NCBI GenBank assembly: GCA_965249205.1
Contig: CBDFLL010000004.1
Span: 372,001-436,000, forward strand
Reading direction: 5' to 3'
DNA from: JAQBVV01 sp965249205
GTDB taxonomy: Bacteria; Acidobacteriota; Vicinamibacteria; Vicinamibacterales; UBA2999
Length of the DNA stretch: 64,000 nt
The translations under genes and the position numbers were made by a program. Position 1 is the first letter of the stretch. Every line of letters starts with the position of its first letter. Below are positions 55,617 to 64,000 of the stretch, piece by piece. The notes beneath the pieces are model-generated. The model worked only from the letters and a program-made list of their open reading frames with translations. It did not search any database and was not told the origin of the DNA.

Positions 55617-56890
55617 GAGACAAGGGTGACATTTCATTCCGGAGACATGGGTGACACGCTCCCCCGAGATGGGAGGGTGTCATGCCTTGGAAGGAGTGTC
55701 ATGTCGTGGACGAGCGTCTCCGATTCATAGCCCGCCGGCTCGATGGCGAGAAGATGGCGGCCCTCTGTAAAGAGTTCGGCATCTCCCGGAAGACCGGCTA
55801 CAAGATTTACGACCGCTACAAGGACTGTGGGGTGCACGGACTGACGGATCGGAGCCGGCGGCCCTACCGACACGCCAACCAGCTCCCGCTGGCTATTGAG
55901 CAGTGGATCGTCAGGTTGAAGCGGGAGTATCCCAATTGGGGCGCACCCAAGATCCGCGAGCGCCTTCGCCGCCGGTGCCCGGCGGTGCAGTGTCCGGCGA
56001 TCAGCACGGTCCATGCCGTGCTGGATCGGCATGGGTTGGTGACGCATCGCCGCCGGCGCCGCCATCGAGCCGAGGGCACGACGCTGTCCCGGCCGACGCA
56101 GCCCAACGCCCTGTGGTGCGCCGACTACAAGGGCGAGTTCATGCTCGCGAATCGACGCTACTGCTATCCCTTGACCGTCACCGACTTCGCCAGCCGGTAC
56201 CTGATTACCTGCGACGCCCTCTCGACGACGCAGGAGCGGTATGCCTTCGCCGTCTTTGAGCGCACCTTCAAGGACTTCGGGCTCCCCAGCGCTATCCGGA
56301 CCGACAATGGGGTGCCCTTTGCGTCCCCCAATGCCCTGTATGGCCTCAGCAAGTTGTCGGTCTGGTGGTTACGCTTGGGGATCGACATCGAGCGCATCCA
56401 GCCCGGGCACCCCGAGCAGAACGGCCGCCACGAGCGGATGCATCTGACGTTGAAAACCGAAGCCACCAAGCCGGCCGTGGCCAACGTCCTGCAACAGCAG
56501 GCGCGCTTCGATGCCTTCCTCGAACGCTTCAACCACGAACGCCCCCATCAAGCGCTGGGCATGCAGGTCCCTGGTGAGGTCTACCGGCCGTCACCTCGAC
56601 CGTATCAGGGGCTCAGCGACCTGGACTATCCGTGGCATGACTGGACGGCCACCGTGACGACCTGCGGCCGCATCTGCTACAAACGGCGCAAGATCAATCT
56701 GAGCTTGGTGTTCGCGGGCCAGAACGTCGGCGTGCGGCAAGTGAGCGACCGCGTCTGGCTCGTGAGCTTCATGCAGTACGATCTCGGCTACTTCGATGAC
56801 GAAACCAGCCGCCTTGAACCGATCGGTAACCCATTTGGTCCGAAAGTGTTACCTATGTCGCCGGAATGATCTGTAACCCATGTGTCCGGA
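55617..56890 (+). mobile_element. IS481-family element
   Basis: The left end (about 55617-55662) and the right end (about 56845-56890) carry imperfect inverted repeats. Both contain GGGTxACA, then CATTCCGG, then GGTxACAC at the same spacing. The transposase fills the space between. The right end is about 16 bp from the 3' end of the tRNA-Ser gene. Exact termini are approximate. Confidence 0.8.
55682..56869 (+). CDS. IS481-family transposase
   Basis: The 395-residue protein has an N-terminal HTH (CKEFGISRKTGYKIYDRYKD) and SRRPYRHANQLP. The DDE core has LWCADYKGEF (Asp), IRTDNGVPF (Asp) and QNGRHERMHLTLK (Glu). C-terminal RPHQALGMQVPGEVYRPS is typical of IS481. The frame is complete, so this copy may be active. 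Confidence 0.93.
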   Translation: MPWKECHVVDERLRFIARRLDGEKMAALCKEFGISRKTGYKIYDRYKDCGVHGLTDRSRRPYRHANQLPLAIEQWIVRLKREYPNWGAPKIRERLRRRCPAVQCPAISTVHAVLDRHGLVTHRRRRRHRAEGTTLSRPTQPNALWCADYKGEFMLANRRYCYPLTVTDFASRYLITCDALSTTQERYAFAVFERTFKDFGLPSAIRTDNGVPFASPNALYGLSKLSVWWLRLGIDIERIQPGHPEQNGRHERMHLTLKTEATKPAVANVLQQQARFDAFLERFNHERPHQALGMQVPGEVYRPSPRPYQGLSDLDYPWHDWTATVTTCGRICYKRRKINLSLVFAGQNVGVRQVSDRVWLVSFMQYDLGYFDDETSRLEPIGNPFGPKVLPMSPE

Positions 56891-56906
56891 ATGGACCTTA
56901 AATGCG

Positions 56907-56996
56907 TGGCGGAGGGAGAGGGATTCGAACCCCCGGTACCCTTTCGGGTACAGCGGTTTTCAAGACCGCCGCCATCGACCACTCGGCCATCCCTCC
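56907..56996 (-). tRNA. tRNA-Ser (anticodon TGA)
   Basis: On the minus strand the gene begins GGAGGGATGGCCGAGTGG and folds as a class II tRNA. The anticodon loop reads CTTGAAA. A long variable arm is formed by GTACCC-GAAA-GGGTAC, the T arm contains GGTTCGAATCC, the acceptor pairs with TCCCTCC, and CCA is encoded (56907-56909). It lies 129 bp downstream of serS in the same direction. IS481 is inserted just past its 3' end. Confidence 0.97.
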
Positions 56997-57125
56997 GCAC
57001 TGGGCTCCGCCAAGTGTACCGGAGTCGACACCGCGTTATTTGACGCCGTGTGATTCGACACCACAGTGATCTGCCAGCGCGGGGGGCAAGATCCTCTGGG
57101 GGCGCTGGTCGTTCGCGACGGCCGG

Positions 57126-58412
57126 TTACGGCGCCGGAATGACGGTCTGCCCGCCCATGAACGGGCGCAGCGCCTCGGGAACCACCACCGACCCGTCCTC
57201 CTGCTGGTAGTTCTCCAGAATCGCGATAAGCGTACGGCCCACGGCCAGACCAGATCCGTTCAGCGTGTGCGCAAACTCCGCCTTGCCGGCGCCAGTGGCC
57301 CGGAATTTGATATTGGCCCGTCGTGCCTGGAACGCTTCCGTATTGCTGCACGACGAAATCTCGCGATACGTGTTCTGACTCGGCAACCAGACCTCGATGT
57401 CATACGTCTTGGCAGACGCGAAGCCCATATCGCCGGTGCACAACAGCATCGTCCTGTAGGGCAGCCCGAGACGTTTCAACACTTCCTCGGCGTTGCCGGT
57501 CAGTCTCTCCAGCTCGTCGTAGGACCGGTCGGGCGTGGTGAACGCCATCAACTCGACCTTGTCGAACTGGTGTTGCCGGATCAAGCCCCGGACATCAGCG
57601 CCGTACGAACCCGCTTCGCTGCGGAAACAGGGCGTGTATGCGGTGTAACGAATCGGGAACCCACGGCCGTCGAGAATCTCTCCGCTGTGCATATTGGTCA
57701 GCGGCACTTCTGCCGTCGGGATCAGGTACAGGTCCCACTCGCCAGCGACCTTGAAGAGGTCCTCCTCGAATTTCGGCAGATTGCCCGTGCCGGTCAGCGA
57801 CGCGCTGTTCGCCATAAACGGCGGCTCTACTTCCGTGTACGCATGCTCAGTCGTATGCAGTTCGAGCATGAAATTGATCAGCGCGCGTGCGAGCCTTGCG
57901 CCGGCACCCACCAACACCGCAAATCGCGCGCCCGCGATCTTGGTACCTCGCTCGAAATCGATGATGCCGAGTGTGGGCCCCAGGTCCCAGTGCGGCTGCG
58001 GCGTGAACGCGAACGTGCCGGGCGCGCCGTGGTGGCGCACCTCGACGTTGTCTGCAGCGCTCCTGCCGTCCGGCACGCTCTCGTGCGGCAGATTCGGAAT
58101 CGCCAGCAGACCTCGGTTTCGCCGCTTCTCGACTGATTCGAGTTCGGCGCCCATCTGTTTGATCCGCTGACCGCGCTCACGGCTGCTCTGTTGAATGGCA
58201 CTGAAATCGCGCCCTTCTTTCCGGGCGCGCGCGGCCTCCTCGCCGGCTGAATTCTGATCGCGCCTGAGCCCTTCGAGCTCTGGAAGGAGCCGGCGTCGTG
58301 CCGACTCGAGCAACGCGAGTTCGTTAAGCTCGGCGGACAAGTCCGCGCCACGACGCCGCAAGGCCGCGCGAACAATCGGGGCATCGTCTCGAAACAGGGT
58401 GGGGTCCACCAT
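57126..58412 (-). CDS. serS: seryl-tRNA synthetase
   Basis: ATG at 58412 with GGAGGAC upstream gives 428 residues, the normal length. The N-terminal coiled-coil arm (about 30-100; RRRLLPELEGLRRDQNSAGEE) is followed by the class II core. TEVEPPFMANSASLTGTGNLPKF and YLIPTAEVPLTN come first, then FRSEAGSYGADVRGLIRQHQF (motif 2) and NGSGLAVGRTLIAILENYQQ (motif 3). It charges tRNA-Ser, one gene for which lies directly downstream on the same strand. Confidence 0.97.
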   Translation of the reverse strand: MVDPTLFRDDAPIVRAALRRRGADLSAELNELALLESARRRLLPELEGLRRDQNSAGEEAARARKEGRDFSAIQQSSRERGQRIKQMGAELESVEKRRNRGLLAIPNLPHESVPDGRSAADNVEVRHHGAPGTFAFTPQPHWDLGPTLGIIDFERGTKIAGARFAVLVGAGARLARALINFMLELHTTEHAYTEVEPPFMANSASLTGTGNLPKFEEDLFKVAGEWDLYLIPTAEVPLTNMHSGEILDGRGFPIRYTAYTPCFRSEAGSYGADVRGLIRQHQFDKVELMAFTTPDRSYDELERLTGNAEEVLKRLGLPYRTMLLCTGDMGFASAKTYDIEVWLPSQNTYREISSCSNTEAFQARRANIKFRATGAGKAEFAHTLNGSGLAVGRTLIAILENYQQEDGSVVVPEALRPFMGGQTVIPAP

Positions 58413-58574
58413 GCGTCCTCCGATCGTATCTCCATCTGTCGCTCCTGGGGTACGATGGGCAGCCATGATCGGGAGGACCCGCTGTGCCGCATTCCGCGGC
58501 GTAGCGCGCGTGTTTTGCCCCGCCACTCGGGTTCGCCGCTCACATAGAGCCAACCGCCAATCCACCCAACTTCC

Positions 58575-60128
58575 GTGCCCCCAACACGCCACGGCTCGCT
58601 GACCGACGCCGATATCGCGGACATTCGCGTGGGTGAGCGGGATCCGGATCGCGTCGAATCCCAGTTGACCGTGCTACGCCAGAAAAGGCGGCCGACCCCG
58701 ATTTTGCGTGCGGCGACACTCGGCGATGGGATATCACGACTCGGGGACCACGATCGCGCTGAACTGCTGAGCCGTCACGAGGAGGCGTGCCGCGCTCGAC
58801 GGGTGTCCTCCTTCATTCCGGCGTCGGGGAGCGGCACCCGGTTGTTTCACAGTCTTCTCCAACTCCATCGGGATCAGGAGACCGACCTCGAACGCGTGAG
58901 ATCGCGCGCATTGAGCGGAGACGGCGTTGCGAGCGACGCGCTCGTCGTACTCGAAAACATCCGCAGCTTCGCAGTCTGGCCTGAGCTAGAAACTCGAGGC
59001 TGCTCGCCTCTCTCGGTCGGGCAGATTCTTGGTGGCCTCTTTGGTCCGAACGGACTGTGGTATCACGACCAGCCAAAAGGGCTTGTTCCGTTTCATCTCT
59101 ATAACGATGGCGCGCGGTCCGCTTTTGCTGAGCATCTGCATGAAGCGGCGCAGCTGACCACTCACGGGCAGACCCGCGGCGAGGCACACGAAAAGCTGCA
59201 CTGCGACGTGCACTTCACGATCGGTGCGCTCCACATGCGATCGTTTGAGCGGGCGAGAGAGATCGAAGCCGCGCGAATCGAGGGCGGCGGCGGCGTGCAA
59301 TGTCGAGTGACCTTCTCTGTGCAGTCCCATGCCACCGACACGATTGCATCGGACCTTCACGGGAAGATTCGACGAGACGACCGGGGTCGCATCGCCTTTC
59401 ATCCAGGCGGCCATGGAGCCCTGCTGAACAATCTTGCTCAACTCGGCGCGGATGTCGTGCTCATCAAGAACATCGACAACACCACTCGACGAGAGACCTC
59501 GCCGCAGATCGCGCAGGTGCGTCGGCAGATCTCCGGGCTCTTGCTGCACTTGGAGAACCAGGTGCACGACGCTGTTCGGGAACTTCGCGCTGGCCGAGGT
59601 GCACAGGACGCGCTCAACCTACTAGAGCGACAGTTCGGGGTCAGGCCGTCAGCACCGCTGCTGGATGAAGCGGCAAGGCGAGCCTACGCCGTATTCCAAC
59701 TGAATAGGCCTATCCGCGTCTGTGGCGTCGTCAGCGCGCGCGATCACAGTGGTGGCCGCCCATTCTGGGCCGAAACACCGGAGCGCGGTCCTTCCCTGCA
59801 GGTTGTCGAGGGTGCCGAGGTTGACGTCGGCGACGCGAGCGTTCGGGATCTGTTTCATCGCTCGCACTATTTCAACCCCGTCGACATTGCGTGCTCGCTC
59901 CGCGATGCGGAAGGGGAACCGTTTGATCTGCATGCCTTCGCCGTGCCGGATCGAGCGATTGTCGCCAGCAAGGTGCTGGCGGGCGTGCCATCACTCGTCT
60001 ATGAGCATCCGGGGCTCTGGAACGGGGCGATGGGGCTCTGGAACACGGCCTTCGTCGAAGTCCCGGATTTCACGTTCAATCCTGTGAAATCGCTCTCCGA
60101 CCTCTGGACTCCTGGCCATCGACCCTGA
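58575..60128 (+). CDS. DUF4301 protein, nucleotidyltransferase-like
   Basis: GTG at 58575 gives 517 residues. SSFIPASGSGTRLFHSLLQL resembles the G-x-G-T-R loop of sugar nucleotidyltransferases, and DQPKGLVPFHLYN follows where they place the second binding loop. HCDVHFTIGALHMRSFE, SVQSHATDTIASDL and FHPGGHGALLNNLAQLGADVV are conserved DUF4301 blocks. The family is best known from Bacteroidota, and the reaction is unknown. It is divergent from serS, with 162 bp between the starts. Confidence 0.85.
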   Translation: MPPTRHGSLTDADIADIRVGERDPDRVESQLTVLRQKRRPTPILRAATLGDGISRLGDHDRAELLSRHEEACRARRVSSFIPASGSGTRLFHSLLQLHRDQETDLERVRSRALSGDGVASDALVVLENIRSFAVWPELETRGCSPLSVGQILGGLFGPNGLWYHDQPKGLVPFHLYNDGARSAFAEHLHEAAQLTTHGQTRGEAHEKLHCDVHFTIGALHMRSFERAREIEAARIEGGGGVQCRVTFSVQSHATDTIASDLHGKIRRDDRGRIAFHPGGHGALLNNLAQLGADVVLIKNIDNTTRRETSPQIAQVRRQISGLLLHLENQVHDAVRELRAGRGAQDALNLLERQFGVRPSAPLLDEAARRAYAVFQLNRPIRVCGVVSARDHSGGRPFWAETPERGPSLQVVEGAEVDVGDASVRDLFHRSHYFNPVDIACSLRDAEGEPFDLHAFAVPDRAIVASKVLAGVPSLVYEHPGLWNGAMGLWNTAFVEVPDFTFNPVKSLSDLWTPGHRP

Positions 60129-60159
60129 CGGCGTCCGACAGATCTCGCCCGGCAGGTGA

Positions 60160-60567
60160 TCAGTCTTTCTTCCCGCTCGTGGTCTTCGTTGACGCAGCGG
60201 ACGACTTGGCAGCCGTCTCACTTTTCGCGGAGGCGTCGGGTTTCGTGGCCTTCCCGTTGCTTCCCTGCGTCTTGCTCTCCGTCTTGCCCTCGGCCTTGGA
60301 CCCCTTATCAGCGGCGGCGGCATCGGACTTCGCATCCTGCTTCTGCTCGGACGACTGCTCGTCGGCCCGTCCGCTTGCGTCGCCCGTCTTCGGGTAGTCG
60401 GTAATGTAGAAGCCTGACCCCTTGAACTGGATGGCGGGAGACGAAGGAAGCCGTCGTATCGGGCCACGTTCGCATTGTTTGCATACGTCGAGCGGGGGAT
60501 CGGAAAATTTTCGGATGACTTCGAAGCGCTGTCCACAGGCTTCGCATTCGTATTCGTACAGAGGCAT
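60160..60567 (-). CDS. FmdB-type zinc-ribbon protein with low-complexity tail
   Basis: Residues 1-40 form the FmdB-like zinc ribbon (MPLYEYECEACGQRFEVI; Cys 8, 11, 29 and 32). The rest is an unusual Lys/Ala/Ser-rich tail of about 75 residues made of KSDAAAADKGSK- and KTESKTQG-like units. The family includes possible transcription or ribosome-associated factors of unproven role. It starts 3 bp after the DUF885 gene stop in the same direction. Confidence 0.88.
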   Translation of the reverse strand: MPLYEYECEACGQRFEVIRKFSDPPLDVCKQCERGPIRRLPSSPAIQFKGSGFYITDYPKTGDASGRADEQSSEQKQDAKSDAAAADKGSKAEGKTESKTQGSNGKATKPDASAKSETAAKSSAASTKTTSGKKD

Positions 60568-60570
60568 GCG

Positions 60571-62229
60571 TTACTCCAGCATCGCGCCCGATGCGTCGTT
60601 GAGTAGGAGGTCTCGATGCGCCCAAAACGGCGCGTTGCCGTGCGCAAGCACGGCGTCGTGAAAGGTGCGCATCGAAAATGTGCCGGGCTCCCGACCCTGG
60701 TAGTCACGCCGCAGCTTCAGCATCATCAGCTTGCCGAGCGACCCGACAAGATATGCCGGATCGAACGTTCCGCGTTCAGCTTCCTGGCGCGCCATGCGTT
60801 CCTCGAGAAATGCCTCGTCCCGGAAGATTCGCATTCCCTGCTCGACCGAAAGGTCTTCGCAGTGTAAGCGAATGGCAACGACGACACGCGCCAGTCGGAC
60901 GAGCGATCCAGCCAGCTGGCCTAGCCTGATCGCCGCGTCACCGCGCCCGAACCCGACCTCGGCCATCATCTGCTCGCTGTAGTGCGCCCACCCTGCCACA
61001 AACGACCTGGGCGCGAGTAGCGTTGACCGTCGCACCTTCGACTCGACTCGCCGCAGGTGCTGGTACTGGAGGCAGTGTCCCGGATAGACCTCGTGGATCG
61101 ACATATTCCAGAGCCTTGGCACATTCAGTTCGCGCATGTGCTCGTGCTGGCGTTGCTCCGGCCACCGCCGATCCACGTCTGTCACGTAGTAGTAGCCGGC
61201 GGCCGGCGTACTCTCGAACGGAGCCGGGGGCCGTACACTGGAAAGTGCCGAGCGACGGGATGCCGGAGACGGTGCCACGACCACCCGCTCGGAATCCGGC
61301 AGCGACACGACCGCCTGGCGCTCCAGGAACGCCGCCAGTTCCTCTATCTGCTGCTCCACGACAGCGACGAGCTGACCGGGGTCCGGATGCCGCTCTTTCG
61401 CCGCGCGCCAGGCCGCGATCGGGTCACCGCCGTTCAGCCGACCCGCCACACTGCGGAACTCCTCTTGCGCTTCATCCAGTTCGCGCAGCGCGATCGCCAG
61501 CAAGCGGTCGGCACTGAGCGTGATGCCCTCGTCGAGCTGGAGTTTCCGTTCGAAGACTTCTCGGCCGAGCCGGAAGGAGGCCTTCGCCCGCGGCGCCAGC
61601 TCCGTCTCAAGGGATTGGACGTAACCACCGACCGCGTCCGCTGCTTCCGTCGACGCGTCCGCAAGATCGCCAAGAATGTGCAGATCATCGAGGCCGGAGA
61701 ACGCGCGGGGGAGGTCGACCTCGATCAGCGTCGCTGCGCCACGCCAGGCTTCGAGGCCAACCTTGACGAACAGCCCAGGGCAGTCACCGATGTTGTCGCG
61801 CGCCGCCTGGACCAACCGAGGGGCCTGCCGTAATTTCGACACGACGCGTCGGGCGCGTTCGACTTCCGGAGCGTGGTCACTCAGCGCCTGACCAGCGAGG
61901 CTACTTCTGAGCGCCTCGGCGTACAGTTGGGGGCTTCGCAGCCAACTGTGACGGGCCTCAAACTCGTGTATCCGGGATTCGATGTTGGCGACAAGCATCC
62001 GCCGATCGATTCGTTCGCTCGGCTGAAGCAACGCCGCATCGACGTGCTGAAGCCGACGGCTGAAACCGGTAAGCGCGCGGAGGTGGGCCTCGACTGCTGG
62101 GCGGCTGAAGTTCTCTAGTAAATCGTCGTGCAGATGCACACCGTCCCGGCTCGCCTGACCTGGTAGGAACTCGCGGAGATGGGCGAGGTAGTCCTCGACA
62201 AAATGAGGGAACGGCTCAGATGGGTACAT
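60571..62229 (-). CDS. DUF885 metallopeptidase-like protein
   Basis: ATG at 62229 gives 552 residues. An alternative start at 62289 would add 20 residues and run into the divergent promoter. The zinc-binding HEVYPGH motif is at about residue 385, followed by GWAHYSEQMMAEVGF with Glu in the expected third-ligand area. GYYYVTDVDRRWPEQRQHEHM precedes it. The family is thermolysin-like and thought to cleave peptides. No signal peptide is evident, so the protein is probably cytoplasmic. Confidence 0.88.
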   Translation of the reverse strand: MYPSEPFPHFVEDYLAHLREFLPGQASRDGVHLHDDLLENFSRPAVEAHLRALTGFSRRLQHVDAALLQPSERIDRRMLVANIESRIHEFEARHSWLRSPQLYAEALRSSLAGQALSDHAPEVERARRVVSKLRQAPRLVQAARDNIGDCPGLFVKVGLEAWRGAATLIEVDLPRAFSGLDDLHILGDLADASTEAADAVGGYVQSLETELAPRAKASFRLGREVFERKLQLDEGITLSADRLLAIALRELDEAQEEFRSVAGRLNGGDPIAAWRAAKERHPDPGQLVAVVEQQIEELAAFLERQAVVSLPDSERVVVAPSPASRRSALSSVRPPAPFESTPAAGYYYVTDVDRRWPEQRQHEHMRELNVPRLWNMSIHEVYPGHCLQYQHLRRVESKVRRSTLLAPRSFVAGWAHYSEQMMAEVGFGRGDAAIRLGQLAGSLVRLARVVVAIRLHCEDLSVEQGMRIFRDEAFLEERMARQEAERGTFDPAYLVGSLGKLMMLKLRRDYQGREPGTFSMRTFHDAVLAHGNAPFWAHRDLLLNDASGAMLE

Positions 62230-62284
62230 GCGTGACCACGGCGCGCTCGCTACCTCCGATGCGTTAGCGCGAAGCCTCCAATGG

Positions 62285-62290
62285 TACAAT
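62285..62290 (+). promoter_or_regulatory. possible -10 box for rsmI
   Basis: TACAAT sits 14 bp before the rsmI ATG in the 74-bp gap between divergent genes. The -35 region is weak. If used, the mRNA leader would be only a few bases long, so translation would be nearly leaderless. Confidence 0.35.
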
Positions 62291-62303
62291 AACGGTCCGC
62301 CCG

Positions 62304-63149
62304 ATGCCCGGCACGTTGTTCGTCGTCGCCACGCCCATCGGCAACCTTGAGGACATCACGCTTCGAGCCCTGCGTGTATTGCGGGAGGTCGATCTCATCG
62401 CGGCCGAGGATACGCGGCGCACGGCCAAGCTCCTGGCCCATTTTTCGATCCCGTCAGCGACGCTCAGCTTTCACGAGCACAACACGCGGACCCGCGTCCC
62501 GGAACTGCTGGAGCGGTTGGATCGTGGGGAAAACGTGGCGCTGGTCACCGATGCCGGCACGCCCGGCATTTCAGACCCCGGATGCGAGCTGATTCGGGTC
62601 TGCGGCGAAAAGGGGCTCCGTGTCGACCCGGTGCCGGGGGCCTGTGCTCCGGTGACTGCGGCCGTGGCATCTGGCTTTCCTTTGGCGTCGCTGACGATAT
62701 TTGGGTTCATCCCTGTTCGGTCGAAAGACAGAAAACAGTGGATTGAGCGGGCGCGTGAAGTTGGTGGTACGTTCACCTGCTTCGAAACGCCGCACCGTAT
62801 TCTCAGGACGCTGGCAGACGCGCCCACATTGTTTGGCACTAGGCCTATATTTGTAGCCAGGGAGATGACTAAACTCCATCAACAATTCATCCACGGTTCT
62901 GGCCAAGAGATTGTTGGTCGTATGACCTCGACAAAGGGTGAGTTTACCCTTGTGTTGGGCCCATCCGAGGTCGTTGAGAGCAATCAGGAACCCGTAGACG
63001 ACGCTCGCGTTTTCGCTGATTTTGGTCATATGGCTAAAACAGGGGGTGGTGGGAGACGGGCCGCCGTGGCCGCCGTGGCGAAATCTTACGGTCTTTCGAC
63101 CAAATATGTCTACGATCTGATTGAGAAGCGCAGGGGTTATGGTTCCTGA
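62304..63149 (+). CDS. rsmI: 16S rRNA 2'-O-ribose C1402 methyltransferase
   Basis: The 281-residue protein has the RsmI pattern. LFVVATPIGNLEDITLRALRVL starts it, followed by LIAAEDTRRTAKLL, TDAGTPGISDPG (SAM-binding loop) and VPGACAPVTAA. A C-terminal RsmI-type extension has VAKSYGLSTKYVYDLI. It methylates the ribose of C1402 in the ribosomal P site. It overlaps the glmU start by 11 bp. Confidence 0.97.
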   Translation: MPGTLFVVATPIGNLEDITLRALRVLREVDLIAAEDTRRTAKLLAHFSIPSATLSFHEHNTRTRVPELLERLDRGENVALVTDAGTPGISDPGCELIRVCGEKGLRVDPVPGACAPVTAAVASGFPLASLTIFGFIPVRSKDRKQWIERAREVGGTFTCFETPHRILRTLADAPTLFGTRPIFVAREMTKLHQQFIHGSGQEIVGRMTSTKGEFTLVLGPSEVVESNQEPVDDARVFADFGHMAKTGGGGRRAAVAAVAKSYGLSTKYVYDLIEKRRGYGS

Positions 63150-64000
63150 CGTCCACGTGGTCATTCTGGCCGCTGGCCAGGGGACACGGATGAAGTCCTC
63201 CCTACCCAAGGTGCTTCATCCGGTTGCGGGCGAACCGATGCTTGAGCACGTCCTGCGAACGGCCGCGGCTCTCGGGCCGGCGACCACGACGCTGGTCGTC
63301 GGACATGGGGCGGACGCGATACAGACGCGCCTGCCGGGCCGCAGCGGCCTTCGACTTGCGTTACAGGTGCCTCAGAGCGGCACCGCACACGCGCTGCAGC
63401 AGGCAGAGCCGCTGCTGGCTGGGCAGGGCGGCACCCTCGTGCTTTTGTCCGGCGATGTCCCACTTCTTCGCGCTGAGACGGTCAGGCTGCTCGTCGCAAG
63501 ACACCAGGCTGCCAAGGCTGCAGCTACCGTGATGACGGCCGTTGTGGAGCAGCCGTACGGCTATGGTCGCGTTATCCGCACAGCTGGGAATATTGTCGGC
63601 ATCGTCGAGGAGCGCGACGCGTCGGCAGCACAGCGCCGGGGCTGCGAGATCAACAGCGGAATTTATGCCTTTGACTTGCCACCGCTCTTCGACGCCTTGC
63701 GCACCATCGCGGCGCGCAACGCCCAGGGTGAGTATTACCTGACCGATTTGGTCGCCGTCTATAGACGCCGCCGATTAGCCGTCGAAACGCAAATCGTAGG
63801 AGACCCCCGCGAAGTTCGCGGGGTCAACACACGCAGTGAGCTCTCGGAAGTGAGTACGATCATGAGACAGAACAAGAACGCAGAACTGATGGCCGCCGGC
63901 GTCACCATCGTCGATCCAGCCACCACCTACATCGACAACGAGGTTGAGGTCGGCCAAGACACGGTAATCCACCCAGGTGTGCTGATCCAGGGACGATCGA
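63139..64000 (+). CDS. glmU: bifunctional GlcNAc-1-P uridyltransferase / GlcN-1-P acetyltransferase (3' end outside window)
   Basis: ATG at 63139 opens a frame that runs to the window edge. The N-terminal uridyltransferase domain has the pyrophosphorylase loop LAAGQGTRMK (10-19), LPKVLHPVAGEPML, SGTAHALQQAEPLL, SGDVPLL and GEYYLTDLV. The C-terminal part begins a left-handed beta-helix (IDNEVEVGQDTVIHPGVLI), so the acetyltransferase domain is only started here. It makes UDP-GlcNAc for peptidoglycan and lipopolysaccharide. It overlaps rsmI by 11 bp. Confidence 0.95.
   Translation, partial: MVPDVHVVILAAGQGTRMKSSLPKVLHPVAGEPMLEHVLRTAAALGPATTTLVVGHGADAIQTRLPGRSGLRLALQVPQSGTAHALQQAEPLLAGQGGTLVLLSGDVPLLRAETVRLLVARHQAAKAAATVMTAVVEQPYGYGRVIRTAGNIVGIVEERDASAAQRRGCEINSGIYAFDLPPLFDALRTIAARNAQGEYYLTDLVAVYRRRRLAVETQIVGDPREVRGVNTRSELSEVSTIMRQNKNAELMAAGVTIVDPATTYIDNEVEVGQDTVIHPGVLIQGRS

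Noticed and set aside
56907..56996. tRNA-Ser as an attachment site for a tyrosine integrase
   Set aside because: No tyrosine integrase and no direct repeat of the tRNA 3' end were found. The only recombinase is of the serine type.

Overview
The window is high-GC bacterial DNA. Its gene style suggests an aerobic, Gram-negative heterotroph: a DUF5916 barrel, PEGA and TonB/carboxypeptidase-regulatory proteins, an Act-type respiratory cluster, and many exported c-type cytochromes and hydrolases. It resembles Acidobacteriota of the Vicinamibacteria type, but no rRNA or other decisive marker is present, so that placement is inference.

Layout. (1) 1-8.6 kb, minus strand: a tightly overlapping respiratory operon encoding pentaheme ActA-like and Mo-bis-MGD-like/Fe-S ActB-like proteins, an ActE-like lipoprotein cytochrome c, a cytochrome bd-like (CydA-like) membrane protein and three more c-type cytochromes. 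The NrfD-like ActC and ActF and the ActD subunits expected in alternative complex III are absent; a CydA-like protein is the only large membrane subunit. (2) 8.9-19 kb: a CitE-like lyase, a DUF5916 outer-membrane protein, a PEGA protein, a broken TPR/methyltransferase gene, NhaA, a glgX remnant and a CPA1 exchanger with a TrkA-N domain. (3) 19-25 kb: an exported group with a heme c/propeller protein, a small cytochrome c, a G8-domain beta-helix protein and a metallo-beta-lactamase-fold hydrolase. (4) 25-34.3 kb, minus strand: a nine-gene run with FadE, FadD, patatin, dienelactone hydrolase, an exported LON-domain protein and an MFS transporter, suggesting lipid and organic-acid catabolism. (5) 34.5-39 kb: a membrane pyrophosphatase, an HPF/RaiA-like protein and an exported propeller-like protein.

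(6) 39-56.9 kb is an insertion-sequence graveyard. It holds an IS5-like element, two IS30 copies, two IS630-type elements, IS1595, IS481, and remnants of IS1634-like and IS3 elements. Several host genes are cut: a LAS-type peptidase, a small secreted protein, a TonB receptor (split by IS1595 with near-perfect target duplication) and an amidohydrolase. A DUF2924 plus large serine recombinase pair lies inside. The region ends at IS481, 16 bp from a tRNA-Ser(UGA) gene.

(7) 56.9-64 kb returns to core genes: tRNA-Ser and serS, a DUF4301 protein, an FmdB-type zinc ribbon, a DUF885 peptidase, rsmI and the start of glmU.

Single-base indels break many otherwise good frames (methyltransferase, both IS30 copies, an IS630 copy, an HTH gene, an OMP fragment). 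Some may be real decay and some may be sequence error.
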